Origin: Shinisaurus crocodilurus
Lineage: Eukaryota > Chordata > Lepidosauria > Squamata > Shinisauridae
Reading direction: 5' to 3'
DNA: 64,000 bases
Assembly: GCA_021292165.1 (NCBI GenBank)
Contig: CM037879.1
Coordinates: 18,561,525 to 18,625,524 of the forward strand
In this document: piece by piece, positions 9,150 to 19,492 of the stretch
How the letters are laid out: every line of letters begins with the position of its first letter
Position numbering within the stretch: position 1 is the first letter of the stretch
Made by a program: the position numbers and the translations under genes
The notes under the pieces: generated by a model
What the model saw: the letters and a program-made list of their open reading frames with translations, nothing else
Databases searched by the model: none
What the model was told of the DNA's origin: nothing

Positions 9150-9775
9150 TGAATCAAACTGTTGTCCCTCACCTGTGCTGCTGGCAGGATTTGGGCTAAA
9201 CTCCTGTACCCTGGCTCAACACAGGGCTGCCTTTGAAGATGGTTCAGAAACTGTAGTTCAGCCTTCCCCAACCTGGTGCCCTCCAGATGTTTTGAACTTC
9301 AACAGCCATCAGCCCCTGCCGGCACAGCCAATGGCTAGGAGTGCTGGGAGTTGTAGTCCAAAACATTTGGCAGGCACCAGGTTGGGTTGGAGAAGGCTGC
9401 TGCAGTTAGTTCAGAATGCAGCAGTTAAATTAGTAACGGACTCTGGGTGTTATGATCATGTTACGCGAGTTGCACTCCGTCCATGTCATGCCCAATTCAG
9501 TGTGTCAGGTTTGAGGATTAAAGCCATTTATGTCTTAGAACCAGGATACCTGAAGGACCATCTGTCTCCATTTGTGCCTACCCATACATTAAGATCTTCA
9601 GTAGAGGGTCTTCTCTGGGTGTTCCCCCTGTCTGAGGCAAAGTTGGTGGCTACCAGGGATAGGGCCTTTTTGGTGGAGGTGCCTCAACTGTGGAATGCTG
9701 CTGGAGGGTGGCACCTCACTTTGCAGCATGCCAGCCTCCAAGTTTTCAAAAAAGCGTAATAAAAAAAATATCTTA
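9150..9775 (+). pseudogene. L2 LINE reverse transcriptase 3' end, interrupted
   Basis: After removing the MITE at 9259-9399, the frame reads like the C-terminal part of L2 ORF2: LLQLVQNAAVKLVT, HVTRVALRPCHAQF, then RDRAFLVEVPQLWNAAGG where L2 usually has R-FSVAAP-LWNSLP. Catalytic reverse transcriptase blocks lie upstream and are absent (5' truncation). The copy is fixed and dead; the interruption is by a younger MITE-1. Confidence 0.8.
9259..9399. mobile_element. MITE-1 (fold-back hAT type), complete
   Basis: Ends CAGCCTTCCCCAACCTGGTG and inverse CACCAGG...GAAGGCTG, with arms pairing over most of the element. Flanks CTGTAGTT (9251-9258) and CTGCAGTT (9400-9407) differ at one base, a degraded 8-bp hAT-type target duplication. 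Inserted in L2. Confidence 0.85.
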
Positions 9776-9889
9776 AGAGATAAAATAAAAACTAGGAAGT
9801 GCGGGAAGCCTAGCAGGCACCAAGCGTCTGCGGGCAGATTGGTGTCCATGGGCACCAGGTTGGAGACCTCAGGGTTAAATATTTGTACT

Positions 9890-10073
9890 GCTTTTTTTCA
9901 GTCGAGCTCACTGTGGACAGCACACTCCACAAACGGAATATAGTAGTACTCAAACAACATGTAGAATCCTGAAAAAAACAATTAAAGACACATAGGGCGC
10001 AATCCTATGCAGGTTTAGACAGAAAAAAAGTCCTACAGCTCCCAGCATTCTCCAGCCAGTATTGCCCTTAGCC
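9890..10073. mobile_element. MITE-2 copy with recurrent flank
   Basis: GGGCGCAATCCTATGCAGGT and a core of TCCTACAGCTCCCAGC. The 90 bases before it (ACTCCACAAACGGAATATAG, CTCAAACAACATGTAGAATC) recur in inverse next to the MITE-2 cluster at 16720-16812 and in pieces at 48768 and 49380. The element therefore probably extends to about 9890. Confidence 0.65.
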
Positions 10074-10385
10074 TGGAAGAAGACAGAACGTGCAGACTCA
10101 GAATTTTCTCATACTGCCTTTGTCCTCCTTGCTTCATGCAAAATGGAAATAGGATAGCTATTTGCTAATCTTGGGAGTCTTGATGACACCTCCCTCTGCA
10201 GCCAGTCCTGCACTTCACTACCATCTACAATGTTAGGGCCAGACCTGTTTATCATACTCATTCCTTCAGCCACCTTGCTTGTTCTGGATACGCTTCCTAC
10301 TCAGTTTTGCCAGTTTTCAGTCATGGCTCTGGCAAACAAAAAACAACCCCCCACCCTTCAAATAGCTTCCTTTGGCTCTCTAGAC

Positions 10386-10521
10386 CAGGGCTCTCCAACC
10401 TTGGGTCCCCAGATGTTGCTGGACTACAGCTCCCAGAATCCCTTGCCATTAGCCATGCTGGCAGGGTATGCTGGGAGCTGTAGGTCAGCAACATCTGGGG
10501 ACCCAAGGTTGGAGAGCCCTG
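10386..10521. mobile_element. MITE-1 (fold-back hAT type), complete
   Basis: 136 bp. Ends CAGGGCTCTCCAACCTTGGG and its exact inverse CCCAAGGTTGGAGAGCCCTG, flanked by a perfect 8-bp duplication CTCTAGAC (10378-10385 and 10522-10529). The arms pair almost throughout. Confidence 0.93.
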
Positions 10522-10529
10522 CTCTAGAC

Positions 10530-11100
10530 CATGTGTGAAGATTTTCCTAGCCAATGGACCTTTCACTTCACTCACATATATTGTATGGCTTGTCGATATT
10601 CGGTTGCTAGCAGGATTCCCAGTGAATACTTAGAATATTTGTGAACATTCCATGAGGACATAAACTCTGCTAATGGCTAGAGAAGTAGTGAAGGCTCACA
10701 GGTAACAGGAGACAGGCAGTAAGCCAGGCAGCAATCAATTTTTAGCTCATTACATAGTATGACAAGATTCTGACAAGATATTTCTAGTTGCAGGAGTGAC
10801 TCCTAGGAGTGTTCTCAAATCTTTATATTGGAAGCTGAGAAGCAGCAGTATCGATGGGATTGATTATGTTGGCCCAGGGATCTCATTCCATAAGGATGAA
10901 ACTGGTATCATTCAGCACTTCGTACACTGTAAGCCATGACAGTTCTTGTCAGCCTCTTTCTTGGAAACATTGGCTTGAGCGTTATTCTCTGCCTTGGGCT
11001 ATTCCTTAATTTAAATTCAGCTCTTCGATGAATGAGCAATAAGAAAAACAGATATGATGCCGATCTCTTTCACAATAAAATTAATGCCATCCATTCTCCA
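10530..11100. other. No recognisable feature
   Basis: Moderately AT-rich, unique within the window. No supported ORF or repeat. Confidence 0.5.
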
Positions 11101-11105
11101 CTTCC

Positions 11106-11201
11106 TTTTATTTATTTATTTATTATTTATTTATTATATTTATACCCCACCTTTTTTTTCCTGCAAGGAACCCAAGGCGGCTTACATAATCCTCCTCCTC
11201 G
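11106..11201 (-). mobile_element. SINE-A 3' fragment
   Basis: Inverted tail (TTATTTATTTATTATTTATT), CTGCAAGGAACCCAAGGCGG and CTTACATAATCCTCCTCCTC. The head is lost. Confidence 0.88.
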
Positions 11202-11423
11202 TCATTTGGGGATTCCAGACAGTACCTGTCTACTCTTCTACAGATTACAGCTTCTGATTTAAGATTGCTAGAAGAGGTCCTTTTATGATGCTTGTCCAGG
11301 AGATTTCCATGGCTAAAAGCTTCACCTCCTTCTTTGGCACTGCTGTCAGCTTTCCAGCAAAGGCTCGGCAAGGGAGCCCATTGAGCACAATGGCATCTTC
11401 CTCCTAGCCAAACTAAAGGCTTC

Positions 11424-11725
11424 AACCAGGAGTGCAGAACCCCAAGCCCAGGGGCCAAATCCAGCCCTCCAGGGTTTCCCAGATGGCCCCGCCCACTCCC
11501 CTGGCCCCACCCTCTTTCTCCCAACCACCAATCATGTGTTTTTCCATCTTTTCTGCAGTTTTCCCCATTCTAAAAAGTTTCAGTGCCTCTCCGAAGGCTT
11601 TAGTTATTGCCTAGTAAGAGCTTTGAGCTTAAATACGTTGGTATTTATGGTCCCTCCCCTTTTGCCTTTGGCCCCACCCCTTTTTCTGACTGGGTCACAC
11701 GGAGCTTCTGTAGGTCTGAATGGAT
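11424..11725. mobile_element. hAT-like element remnant
   Basis: CAGGAGTGCAGAACCCCAAG, GGGGCCAAATCCAGCCCTCC and the C-rich GGCCCCGCCCAC stretch are typical of the subterminal part of hAT-type MITEs. The opposite end is eroded. A second hAT-like piece (ATGATCTGGATCTGGAGC, GTAAATCTCTGGGGGATTTG) follows to about 11830. Confidence 0.5.
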
Positions 11726-12062
11726 GATCTGGATCTGGAGCTACAGGTAAATCTCTGGGGGATTTGCAGTGGATTGGGCAGGATTTCTGACTCTCAATTA
11801 TTTAACCACAGTAGCAATAAAATGACCAGTCTGCCACCACCATAAATTGCCCAGCTGAAACAAAGAAGGCTTGGAGTAACCAGGAGTGGATTTTTGTGTG
11901 GAAGGACTGAGTCGTGTTACATTATAACATTATAAAGCACAACACAGGCAGGCAGGAGGGGCGATGCTGCTGCTGAATCTTTATCCTAACCAGGGGAATT
12001 GCTCAGCACTTTAAAGATTTGGGGCTCTGGCCCATAGGACACAAATCTGCATATGCTAGTTT

Positions 12063-12562
12063 AAGAACATAAGAAAAGCCATGCTGGATCAGACCAAGGG
12101 TCCATCCAGTCCATCCTTCTGTTCACACAGTGGCCAACCAGCTGCCCACGGGAAACCCACAAGCAGGGCATGAGTGCAACAGCACCCTCTTGCGCATGTT
12201 CCCCAGCAACTGGTGTGCATAGGCATACTGCCTGTGATAGTGGAGGTAGCATATAGCCATCAGGACTAGTAGGCATTGATAGCCTTCTCCTCCATGAATT
12301 TGTCCAATCCCCTTTTTAAACCATCCAAATGGGTGGCCATCCCTACATCTTGTGGAAGTGAATTCCATAGTCTAACCATGTGCTGTGTGAAGAAGTCCTT
12401 CCTTTGTGTCTGCCCTGAATCTCCCGTCCCACCAATCAGCTTCATGGGATGACCCCACTGGGTTCTAGTATTATGAGAGAGGGAGAAAAATGTCTCCCTA
12501 CCCACTTTCTCCACACCATGCATAATTCGGTCCACCTCTCTCATGTCCCCCCTTACTTGAAT
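12063..12562 (-). mobile_element. CR1/L3-type LINE 3' end
   Basis: Minus strand runs from the ORF2 C-terminus (THNTRTQWGHPMKLIGG, FFTQHMVRLWNSLPQDVG, LDGLKRGLDKFMEEKAIN) into a 3' UTR ending CTTTTCTTATGTTCTT. The octamer-type TTCTTATG end places it in the CR1/L3 clade, distinct from the ATTCTATG CR1 at 18-22 kb. Truncated at its 5' side. Same family at 47745, 52675 and 41868. Confidence 0.85.
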
Positions 12563-12569
12563 TTTTCCC

Positions 12570-14778
12570 CCTAAGTGAAACAGTTTTTATCTATATATGC
12601 AAATTTATAAATAAGTAATAGGATTTACTTACATTTCAGTGGAGGCAAAGCCAGCCAATTAGTTTCTCATCCAAATCACCCCAAATAAAACCATTGCTTC
12701 AATTAATTTGCACCTTGACCCAGATCAGCCCAAACCAATGGAAAAAGTCTTTTTCTCAATTGCCATGCAAAGGAAGATGGGGGGGGGGGGCATTGTTGCA
12801 TCATGTTGGAAGGGAAGAGTTAACTCTTCCCTCCCCTGCAGCAATCCCCCTTGAAAATAGCCCCCCTGCATGTCAATTCAGCTATGGGGGAAAAAAAAGT
12901 CCATTAGTATCAATGGATTCAGGGCTCTGTGAAATAGATTCAGGGCCCTGGGAAATACACTTGGGGCAGAGACCCCATAGGTCCAGGCCTAACAACGCCC
13001 CAGCTCCTAACCACACAGCCCTGTCTCAAAGACACTGTTCAAAGGCAGCCCCATGTAGAGAGCACATTATAATGCATGTAAACAGGACGCAACTGGGGCA
13101 TGTGTAATTATGACAGCAGCGGTGACCTCCTGAGGAGAGGGGGAATGGCTATTTAACCAATTTAAGTCAGTGGTGGAGGTATACCCAATAATGTTCTTTT
13201 ATGAGAGGTTGCAGCTTGACCTGTATGCACACACTCACTAATGAAATCAATATGAATCCCAATAGCTCCAGTGCGGTTGAGCTGGGACCGCACCCCCACA
13301 CCAAGGAAGCCACAGTGGGCCACAGATGCCAAGGTCTAAGATAGCAGATACGGGGAACAGCAGGGGAGGAGATTGCCCATGAAAGGCTTAGCATGGAATC
13401 GCAAGCGGGGTGTGTGTGAGCCTGTGTATGTTTCAGAGGGAGGGGTGGTGGAAATGTAGAAATCAAAAATCCAGAATCCTTTTGATAGTGCTGGAGTCAA
13501 AACCTCCCTCAAGGCATCTTTAAACTCAGCAGTTGGCACATCTGACAGCAGATAATCCTTGCGCAGACACCCATCTTGGCGGAAGTACAGGGCTAATATT
13601 TTCACAAGGATGAATTGTTCTTGACCAGTTGCACAAACAGTCTCGCCCACAGCTCCAGCCGGGTCACTCGCAGTGGGCTAGTTTACATTCTAATTGTTGT
13701 TATTGCTTCTAACTGCAGAGATCCTCCTCCTCCTCGGGGACAGCAAAATCATAAATCTCCCTTCACATCCAATAACCGTCTCTTGAAATGCTGTGTGTTA
13801 TGATTCTACCACATGGAAGATGGAGAGCAATGATCTTTGTCAGTCCTTCTTTTCTTTACTTTTTCTTAACAGCGCTCTGATACAGGATGTACATTTCTAA
13901 ATTAAAAGGCAGGGTTGGTGCTAGGTACTGAAATGATCCAGGCTTACAGGCCCACAGGCCCAAACAAACAAACAAAAAAGCAGAAATTTGCATATGCTAA
14001 TTCAATATGCTCTAAAGTCTCTCCCTCTCTGTGTGTCTTTAAAGGACCCTTTAAAGGACATCCGTATTTGTAAAAAGGGATTCATGGACAGGGGAGAGGA
14101 GGGCATTTGATTTCAGAAAAAAGCTCAGGCAAAAAGATTCAAGGGGGGGCAGCAGGAGATGAAGCACATGTGAGCAAAAAGCCAGCTAATCCAGGGGGAT
14201 CAGATGCAACAGAGATCCTCAAGGTCCCTGTACCTTGATTTCAGCAAGTACCCATGAAGAGCAGGGTGGTGGGGCAGGTGGCCTCCCAGAGACTCAGGGC
14301 TCCAAATAAAAGATCCGAGGCTCCATCCCTAGTGGGCTGCCCCTAACACCACCTCTGTTAAAAGGAGAGGGGGAATAGGGCCAAACGTCAACTCAGACTT
14401 CTTCCAGATTGTTGCCATACATGGATTAAAATGAGGTGAGTGACAAATGCCCCCATCAGGCCTTCTGTGGCTGTTGATGCTTAAGCTGAAAGTTCTTAAA
14501 ATTTAAGGAGTCCTAATCTCTAATGTTCCTGAGGGGTCTTAGGCCAGGGCCCAGCAGTCAGGTTCCGGCACAGGAGCAGGCTTTAACCTTGTGCCACAAG
14601 TTTGAGCAGTATTCCTGTGGACACATTAGGAATGTTGAGGAAGTGTCATGGGCACCATCACAAAATGGTTGCCATGGCTAGCATGGCCCAGAACAACATG
14701 TTAGGATGTTCCACATATAGAGCAGAAAAAGAGACAGAACCTCAAAAGGGTGCAAATACAAAACAACATACATACATT
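12570..14778. other. Largely unannotated stretch
   Basis: About 2.2 kb with no shared repeat I can name apart from short A-, G- and C-runs (for example poly-G at 12780-12790). Several frames of up to about 130 codons exist (12694-13107, 13336-13650) but have no motif, no codon-usage signal I can defend and no matching frame elsewhere. I treat it as non-coding. Confidence 0.45.
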
Positions 14779-14780
14779 CG

Positions 14781-14824
<44 letters not shown>
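14779..14824. repeat. (CAT)n microsatellite
   Basis: About 15 CAT units. Poly-His, poly-Ile, poly-Met or poly-Asp frames across it are not genes. Confidence 0.97.
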
Positions 14825-14887
14825 GGCACCACTGCTTTCATGCCAGTGATAGAGTATTCTATATTTGGGATGTGTGGGAGAACCATC

Positions 14888-15768
14888 TGCCACGACACGG
14901 CCCTTTACACTTTAGGACCAGGCGCACAAACCCTTCTCAGGCCAAGCATCAACACTTGAAAACCTGAGTGGAGAGTCAAATGAAACCTTCCCCCTACTAA
15001 TGAGGGAAAAGATTAATACTGGTTATTAGGATCTATTTTAAATAGATTTAGGATGCTGTGGGTACAAAGGTGTGTGTATAGATTTAAAAGTAATGCAGGT
15101 TAATAACACCAAGCTGACACATAGGATTTGGGTAGCAAACAAAATAAAAATAATTTTATTTTAATTCTCAAAATCTTAGTTCCAGAAAATAACTTAAAAC
15201 CTGCCTACACCAAACACTTGATAATTAACCTAGGTCTGAGATGGAGGGAGAGGAGAGAGAGCGCAGGGCCATTCCACCAGCCCTGCCAGGAGTATTCATT
15301 AATATTCCCCCTTCTTCCCTCCCCATTCCTTTTTCCTTGTGTGTCGTGTCTTTTTAGATTGTAAACCTGCTGCGGGCAGGGACTGTCTTGTTAATTGCTG
15401 TAAACCTCCCAGAGAGCTTCGGCTATTGGGCGGTATAAAAATGAAATAAATAAATAAATTAATTAATTAATTAAATAAGTCCCTATAATTCTAAATACTT
15501 TCACTCCTCATACAAGCACTGATTTCTCTTAAAACTCCTGACAAGACACGAATAACCCAACTAACCTAACTCCCAAACTCTCTAACACTCCCAACACACT
15601 CTAACCACTCAAACTAAAAACTGACATCACTCAAACACTCCTTATATACTCCTCCCCCACCCATTCCAATACATCATAAACCACACCCACTCGGTTCAAC
15701 ATTCTAGACTCACTAAACATACTAATGCAGACATACATCAGGGAACTGAATTGTGGGGTTACGCCACA
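14888..15768 (-). mobile_element. Solo LTR (family shared with 26512-27425)
   Basis: On the minus strand it starts TGTGGCGTAACCCCACAATT, has a TATA box (GAGTATATAAGGAG at about 15640-15653) and an AATAAAA signal region near 15145, and ends GGGCCGTGTCGTGGCA. It is bounded by a perfect 5-bp duplication CCATC (14883-14887 and 15769-15773). TG...CA ends, TATA, polyadenylation signal and 5-bp duplication together define an LTR. No internal genes or partner LTR, so it is solo. An L2 3' end interrupts it at 15245-15476. Gypsy versus ERV cannot be decided without internal sequence. Confidence 0.9.
15245..15476 (+). mobile_element. L2-type 3' end inserted in the LTR
   Basis: GCTGTAAACCTCCCAGAGAG, CTTCGGCTATTGGGCGGTAT and an AAATAAATAAATAAAT tail match the 3' end at 56446-56490. 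The LTR sequence continues on both sides, so this insertion is younger. Confidence 0.75.
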
Positions 15769-15949
15769 CCATCCAATAAGAAAACACAAGAAATCTGGTG
15801 CAGGTCTCTGGTGACATCAATTTCTGCTTTAGGGTCACTACGTGGTCTTAGGATGCTACACTGTGGCACGCTGCGGTGTAGCATCCTACGCTGTGGGACT
15901 GCCAGTGATTCATTTTCCCTGCCCCTGCAAATTTCCTTATGAAGCAGTT

Positions 15950-16459
15950 AGGGATGGGTGTGAAATCCATCCAGGCCACCTTTTAATGCAAACTTCCCCA
16001 ATTTTGCACTTTAGAACCAATGCATGAACCAAAATGCTTGAATGTAAGATGTCTGTAAAATGCTTGTCTAAAACAAGCATGACCCCTGCAGGATCCACCT
16101 ACACGAGGACTTGGTGTCAGGGGTGAAGACAGGTTTTCCCCTTAATGTTGTCCCTACATGCATCATTTTACTTTCCCCACAAGAATGAATGATAGCCATT
16201 CCCCTATAGGGGAGAATATAAAGGACTGCACCCAGGGATATCATTGGGTGGGACAAATCCTCTCCTTGCACTGGGTGACCCCAGTCATTGAGCATCAAGC
16301 CTGCCCTGATCTGCATAGATTTGCCTCTTAATTTGCATCTGCGTTCTGTTTCTTGGTCACACTACAGTGTGACAGAATATTAGAAACCAATCTATGTGTA
16401 TGTGCACTGAGTCTCTGAGTATAGGCCAGGAGAGAGAAAGACACTACTAATATTGTTTA
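15950..16459. other. MITE-9 scrap, then nothing recognised
   Basis: 15950-16020 (TTAGGGATGGGTGTGAAATC, TTTTAATGCAAACTTCCCC) matches one end of MITE-9. The remainder has no feature I can support. The short inverse TAGGATGCTACACTGTGGCA / GTAGCATCCTACGCTGTGG lies upstream at 15851-15899. Confidence 0.5.
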
Positions 16460-16626
16460 AAAAAATATTATTTAATATTATTTTTAATATTTTTTTCTTG
16501 TTATTGTTATATTTTTATTGAATTTTAATGTATTGATTTAATCCATTTTAACTGGTTCTGTAAGCCACTCTGAGTGCCATTTTTTTTTTTGTAGAAAGGC
16601 GGGGTGTAAATTAAATAAATACAGAC
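16460..16626 (+). mobile_element. L2-type 3' tail
   Basis: T-rich 3' UTR ending TGTAAGCCACTCTGAGTGCC, GAAAGGCGGGGTGTAAATTA and AATAAATA. Followed by (CAGA)n. Confidence 0.6.
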
Positions 16627-16644
16627 AGACAGACAACTAAGTAA

Positions 16645-17068
16645 GGGCGCAATCCCATGCAAGTTTAGACAGAAAAAAGGCCTACAACACCGAGCATTGT
16701 ACCCTCAGCTTCTTTAATCATTTTTTCAGGATTCTACATGTTGTTTGAGTACTATCTGCTCTGTTTGTGGAGTGTGCCATCCACAGTGGGCTCAGTTGAA
16801 AAAAAGCAGTCAAGGTGCAATCCTATGCATGCTTATGCATGCTGTCTGGGGCATGCTGGGAGTTGTAGGACTTTTTTCTGTCTAAACTGACCTGTAATCC
16901 TGAAAAAACACACTATCAAAGACACTTAGGGTGCAATCCTATGCATGTTTAGACAGAAAAAAAGTCCTACAACTCCCAGCATTCCCAAGCAGGTATTGCT
17001 GGCTGTGGCATGCTGGGAGTTGTAGGCCTCCCCCCCGCCCCGTCTAAACTTGCATAGGATTGCGACCT
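16645..17068. mobile_element. Cluster of three MITE-2 copies
   Basis: Units at about 16645-16712, 16813-16895 and 16927-17068 carry GGTGCAATCCTATGCATG ends and TCCTACAACTCCCAGCAT cores. The last is the most complete, with inverse end AACTTGCATAGGATTGCGAC. The spacer 16720-16812 matches 9890-9985 in inverse. Nested or tandem insertion is implied. Confidence 0.7.
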
Positions 17069-17079
17069 TTGTAACTGAC

Positions 17080-17550
17080 TAATTAACTAACTAGCTTCTC
17101 TGAACCTCCAGACAGCTCAGATAAGTAAGCCATGCTACGAGCTACAGGAAGCGGGGGAAAAGTGATAAAGGGAAACTCTCACAGGCAGGCTATTCTTCTG
17201 TGTGGTTTCCTTATTTTGACATATGAAGATTAAGGATCTCTCCTTTGCTCAGGCAGACAGGAAGCATCTTCCAGAGTGCCGGGGAAGTGTCAATAACAGG
17301 GCGATCATCTTGGCTCGAGTTTGCTGAGGCAGGCGTTTTCCTGCCACAGGCTGTATAAATAACTGGTTCCTCTGAATGGTGTGGAGGCAATGGCGTGGGG
17401 TGGGGTGGGGTGGGGATACTCTTGTTGCTGAAAGGCATTAGCTGACAGAGTGCACCAGCCAGCCAGATTGTGCATTGTGGCTCATGCCATTCAATAAGCA
17501 CCGATCAGGAATAGATAAACTAACTAACTAACACTGCAAGCCTATGCATG
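17080..17550. other. Unannotated, with a GGGGT run
   Basis: No supported gene. (GGGGT)4 lies at about 17396-17416. A MITE-2 end (GCAAGCCTATGCATG) lies at 17536-17550, immediately before the truncated CR1. Confidence 0.5.
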
Positions 17551-18272
17551 TTGCAGAATGGGGCACACTTGGCTCAACAATACTACAAGTGAGAAGGATC
17601 TTGGAATTGTGGTAGATCACAAACTGAATATGAGCCAGCAATGCGATGTGGCTGCAAAGAAGGCAAATGCTATTTTGGGCTGCATTAATAGAAGTATAGC
17701 TTCCAAATCGCGTGAAGTGATAATTCCCCTTTACTCAGCACTGGTTAGTCCTCATCTTGAGTACTGCGTCCAGTTCTGGGCACCACACTTTAAGAAGGAC
17801 GTAGACAAACTGGAGAGGGTTCAGAGGAGGGCAACAAAGATGATTAAGGGACTGGAAACAAGGCCCTATGAGGAGAGACTGAAAGAACTGGGCATGTTTA
17901 GCCTTCAGAAGAGGACACTGGGGGGAGATATGATCGCACTCTTCCAGTACTTGAAGGGTTGTCACACAGAGGAGAGCCAGGATCTCTTCTCGATCATCCC
18001 AGTTTGCAGGACACGGAATCATGGGTTCAAGTTACAGGAACCCAGATTCCACCTAGACATCAGGAAAAATTTCCTGACTGTTAGAGCAATAAGACAATGG
18101 AACCAACCACCTAAGGAGGTGGTTGGCTCTCCCACTCTGGAGGCATTCAAGGTGCAGCTGGACAGCCATCTGTCAGGGATGCTTTGACCAGGATTCCTGC
18201 ATTGTGCAGGGGGTTGGACTCGATGGCCTTGTAGGCCCCTTCCAACTCTACTTTTCTATGATTCTATGATTC
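17551..18272 (+). pseudogene. Truncated CR1, 3' end of ORF2 plus 3' UTR
   Basis: A frame of about 209 codons (17558-18187) is colinear with the last 209 residues of the intact CR1 ORF2 at 19493-22363 (GHTWLNNTTSEKDLGIVVDH to LDSHLSGML), differing at a handful of residues. The same 3' UTR follows (GGGGGTTGGACTCGATGGCC, TTCTATGATTCTATGATT). It is a classic 5'-truncated insertion. MITE-2 sequence appears on both sides (TATGCATG before, CATGTCTACTCAG after), so it landed in a MITE. Confidence 0.95.
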
Positions 18273-18372
18273 ATGTCTACTCAGAATTATGCCCCATTAA
18301 GTTAAATGGAGGTTATTCCCTGCTGCATCTTTGGCAGCAGAGTTCGGCAGGGGAGGTCAAGGGGGAGGTCCC

Positions 18373-18403
<31 letters not shown>

Positions 18404-18425
18404 AGGAAGACAGAAACCGAGCACT

Positions 18426-19454
18426 ATGGAAGGAAAGGACTCAGCAGTGGTGGTGACCTGCAAGGGGTGTGCTATGTTTGTTTTCCTGCCGGAGATCGAC
18501 ATGGCCTACACGTGCAACAAGTGCAAGCTGGTCACGCTGTTGGAAGAAAAGGTCAGAGGACTGGAGCAGCAAGTGTCAACCCTCAGGAGCATAAGAGAAA
18601 GCGAGGAGTTCTTAGACAGAACGGTGGATCTACAGCACCAAAGCACAGTACAGGAGCCAGAAGGGCAACGGCAGGATGAGGCGGAGTCGGAGACTGCTGA
18701 GGCAAGGGAAAATAACGCAGGGGGAACTCCCTGGAAAAGGGTGACTGTTAGGAGCACAAGAACTACAAGACACTCTGCGCCTGTGGAAGCAGTGGAGCTA
18801 TGGAACCGCTTCCATGTACTTGAGGACGAGAGCAGAGGACAGCCTGCAGAGGACGGATTACCGGGCACCCAACGTGATAGCGAGCAAGAGGCTGAGGGTC
18901 AGTCGAGTGGAGGCAATCAAACCAAGGCCTACAGCAAGAGGAAGAGAAGAGTACTCATAGTGGGAGACTCCCTCCTGCGGGGGATCGAAGCCAAAGTATG
19001 TCGCGAAGACCCATGGACTCGCCAGGTGTGCTGTCTCCCCGGAGCACGGATTAAGGATGTGTCAGAGCAGCTGCCGAGGCTCATGCAGCCCACCGACACA
19101 TACCCCTTTCTTCTCTTCCACGTGGGTACAAATGATACTGCCAAGCGGAGTTACAAAGAAATCACGGCAGACTTTGAAGAGCTGGGAAGGGAACTCAAGA
19201 ACTTCGGGGCCCAGATAGTTTTCTCATCCATCCTTCCAGTACTTGGAAGAGGCATAGAAAGGGAAAGAAAAATACTCCGAGTGAATGACTGGCTACGAAG
19301 GTGGAGCCGACGTGAGGGATTTGGATTCTGGGACCACGGGCTACACTTCCTGGAAGATGGACTGCTGGCAAAGGATGGGTTGCACCTCACAAGGACTGGG
19401 AAGAATGTGTTTGGCCACAGCATGAGGAACTTAATCAGGAGGGCTTTAAACTGA
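18426..19454 (+). CDS. CR1 ORF1: zinc-finger, coiled-coil and SGNH-esterase protein
   Basis: 342 residues from the ATG at 18426. An upstream in-frame ATG at 18306 would translate the A-run as poly-lysine and is less likely. C12/C15 and C30/C33 make a CxxC...CxxC zinc-ribbon-like pair. A heptad-like stretch follows (about 35-60, LLEEKVRGLEQQVSTLR), then a low-complexity acidic linker to about 170 and a basic KRKRR. The C-terminal domain is SGNH/GDSL-type: GDSLL with the candidate nucleophile S182, GTND at 234-237 (N236), and D317-G-L-H320 as the Asp/His pair. CR1-clade ORF1 proteins are known to bind RNA and to carry such esterase domains; what the esterase does in retrotransposition is unsettled. 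All catalytic residues expected of the family are present. Confidence 0.93.
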   Translation: MEGKDSAVVVTCKGCAMFVFLPEIDMAYTCNKCKLVTLLEEKVRGLEQQVSTLRSIRESEEFLDRTVDLQHQSTVQEPEGQRQDEAESETAEARENNAGGTPWKRVTVRSTRTTRHSAPVEAVELWNRFHVLEDESRGQPAEDGLPGTQRDSEQEAEGQSSGGNQTKAYSKRKRRVLIVGDSLLRGIEAKVCREDPWTRQVCCLPGARIKDVSEQLPRLMQPTDTYPFLLFHVGTNDTAKRSYKEITADFEELGRELKNFGAQIVFSSILPVLGRGIERERKILRVNDWLRRWSRREGFGFWDHGLHFLEDGLLAKDGLHLTRTGKNVFGHSMRNLIRRALN

Positions 19455-19492
19455 ATCCAACAGGGGAGGGAGACATAAACTCGGGGGTACCA

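Noticed and set aside
14602..14967. 121-codon frame with a poly-histidine tract
   Set aside because: The tract is the (CAT)n microsatellite and the 3' part is LTR sequence.
18306..18425. Upstream in-frame extension of CR1 ORF1
   Set aside because: It would translate the 27-base A-run as poly-lysine; the ATG at 18426 gives the expected N-terminus with the CxxC pair close to the start.
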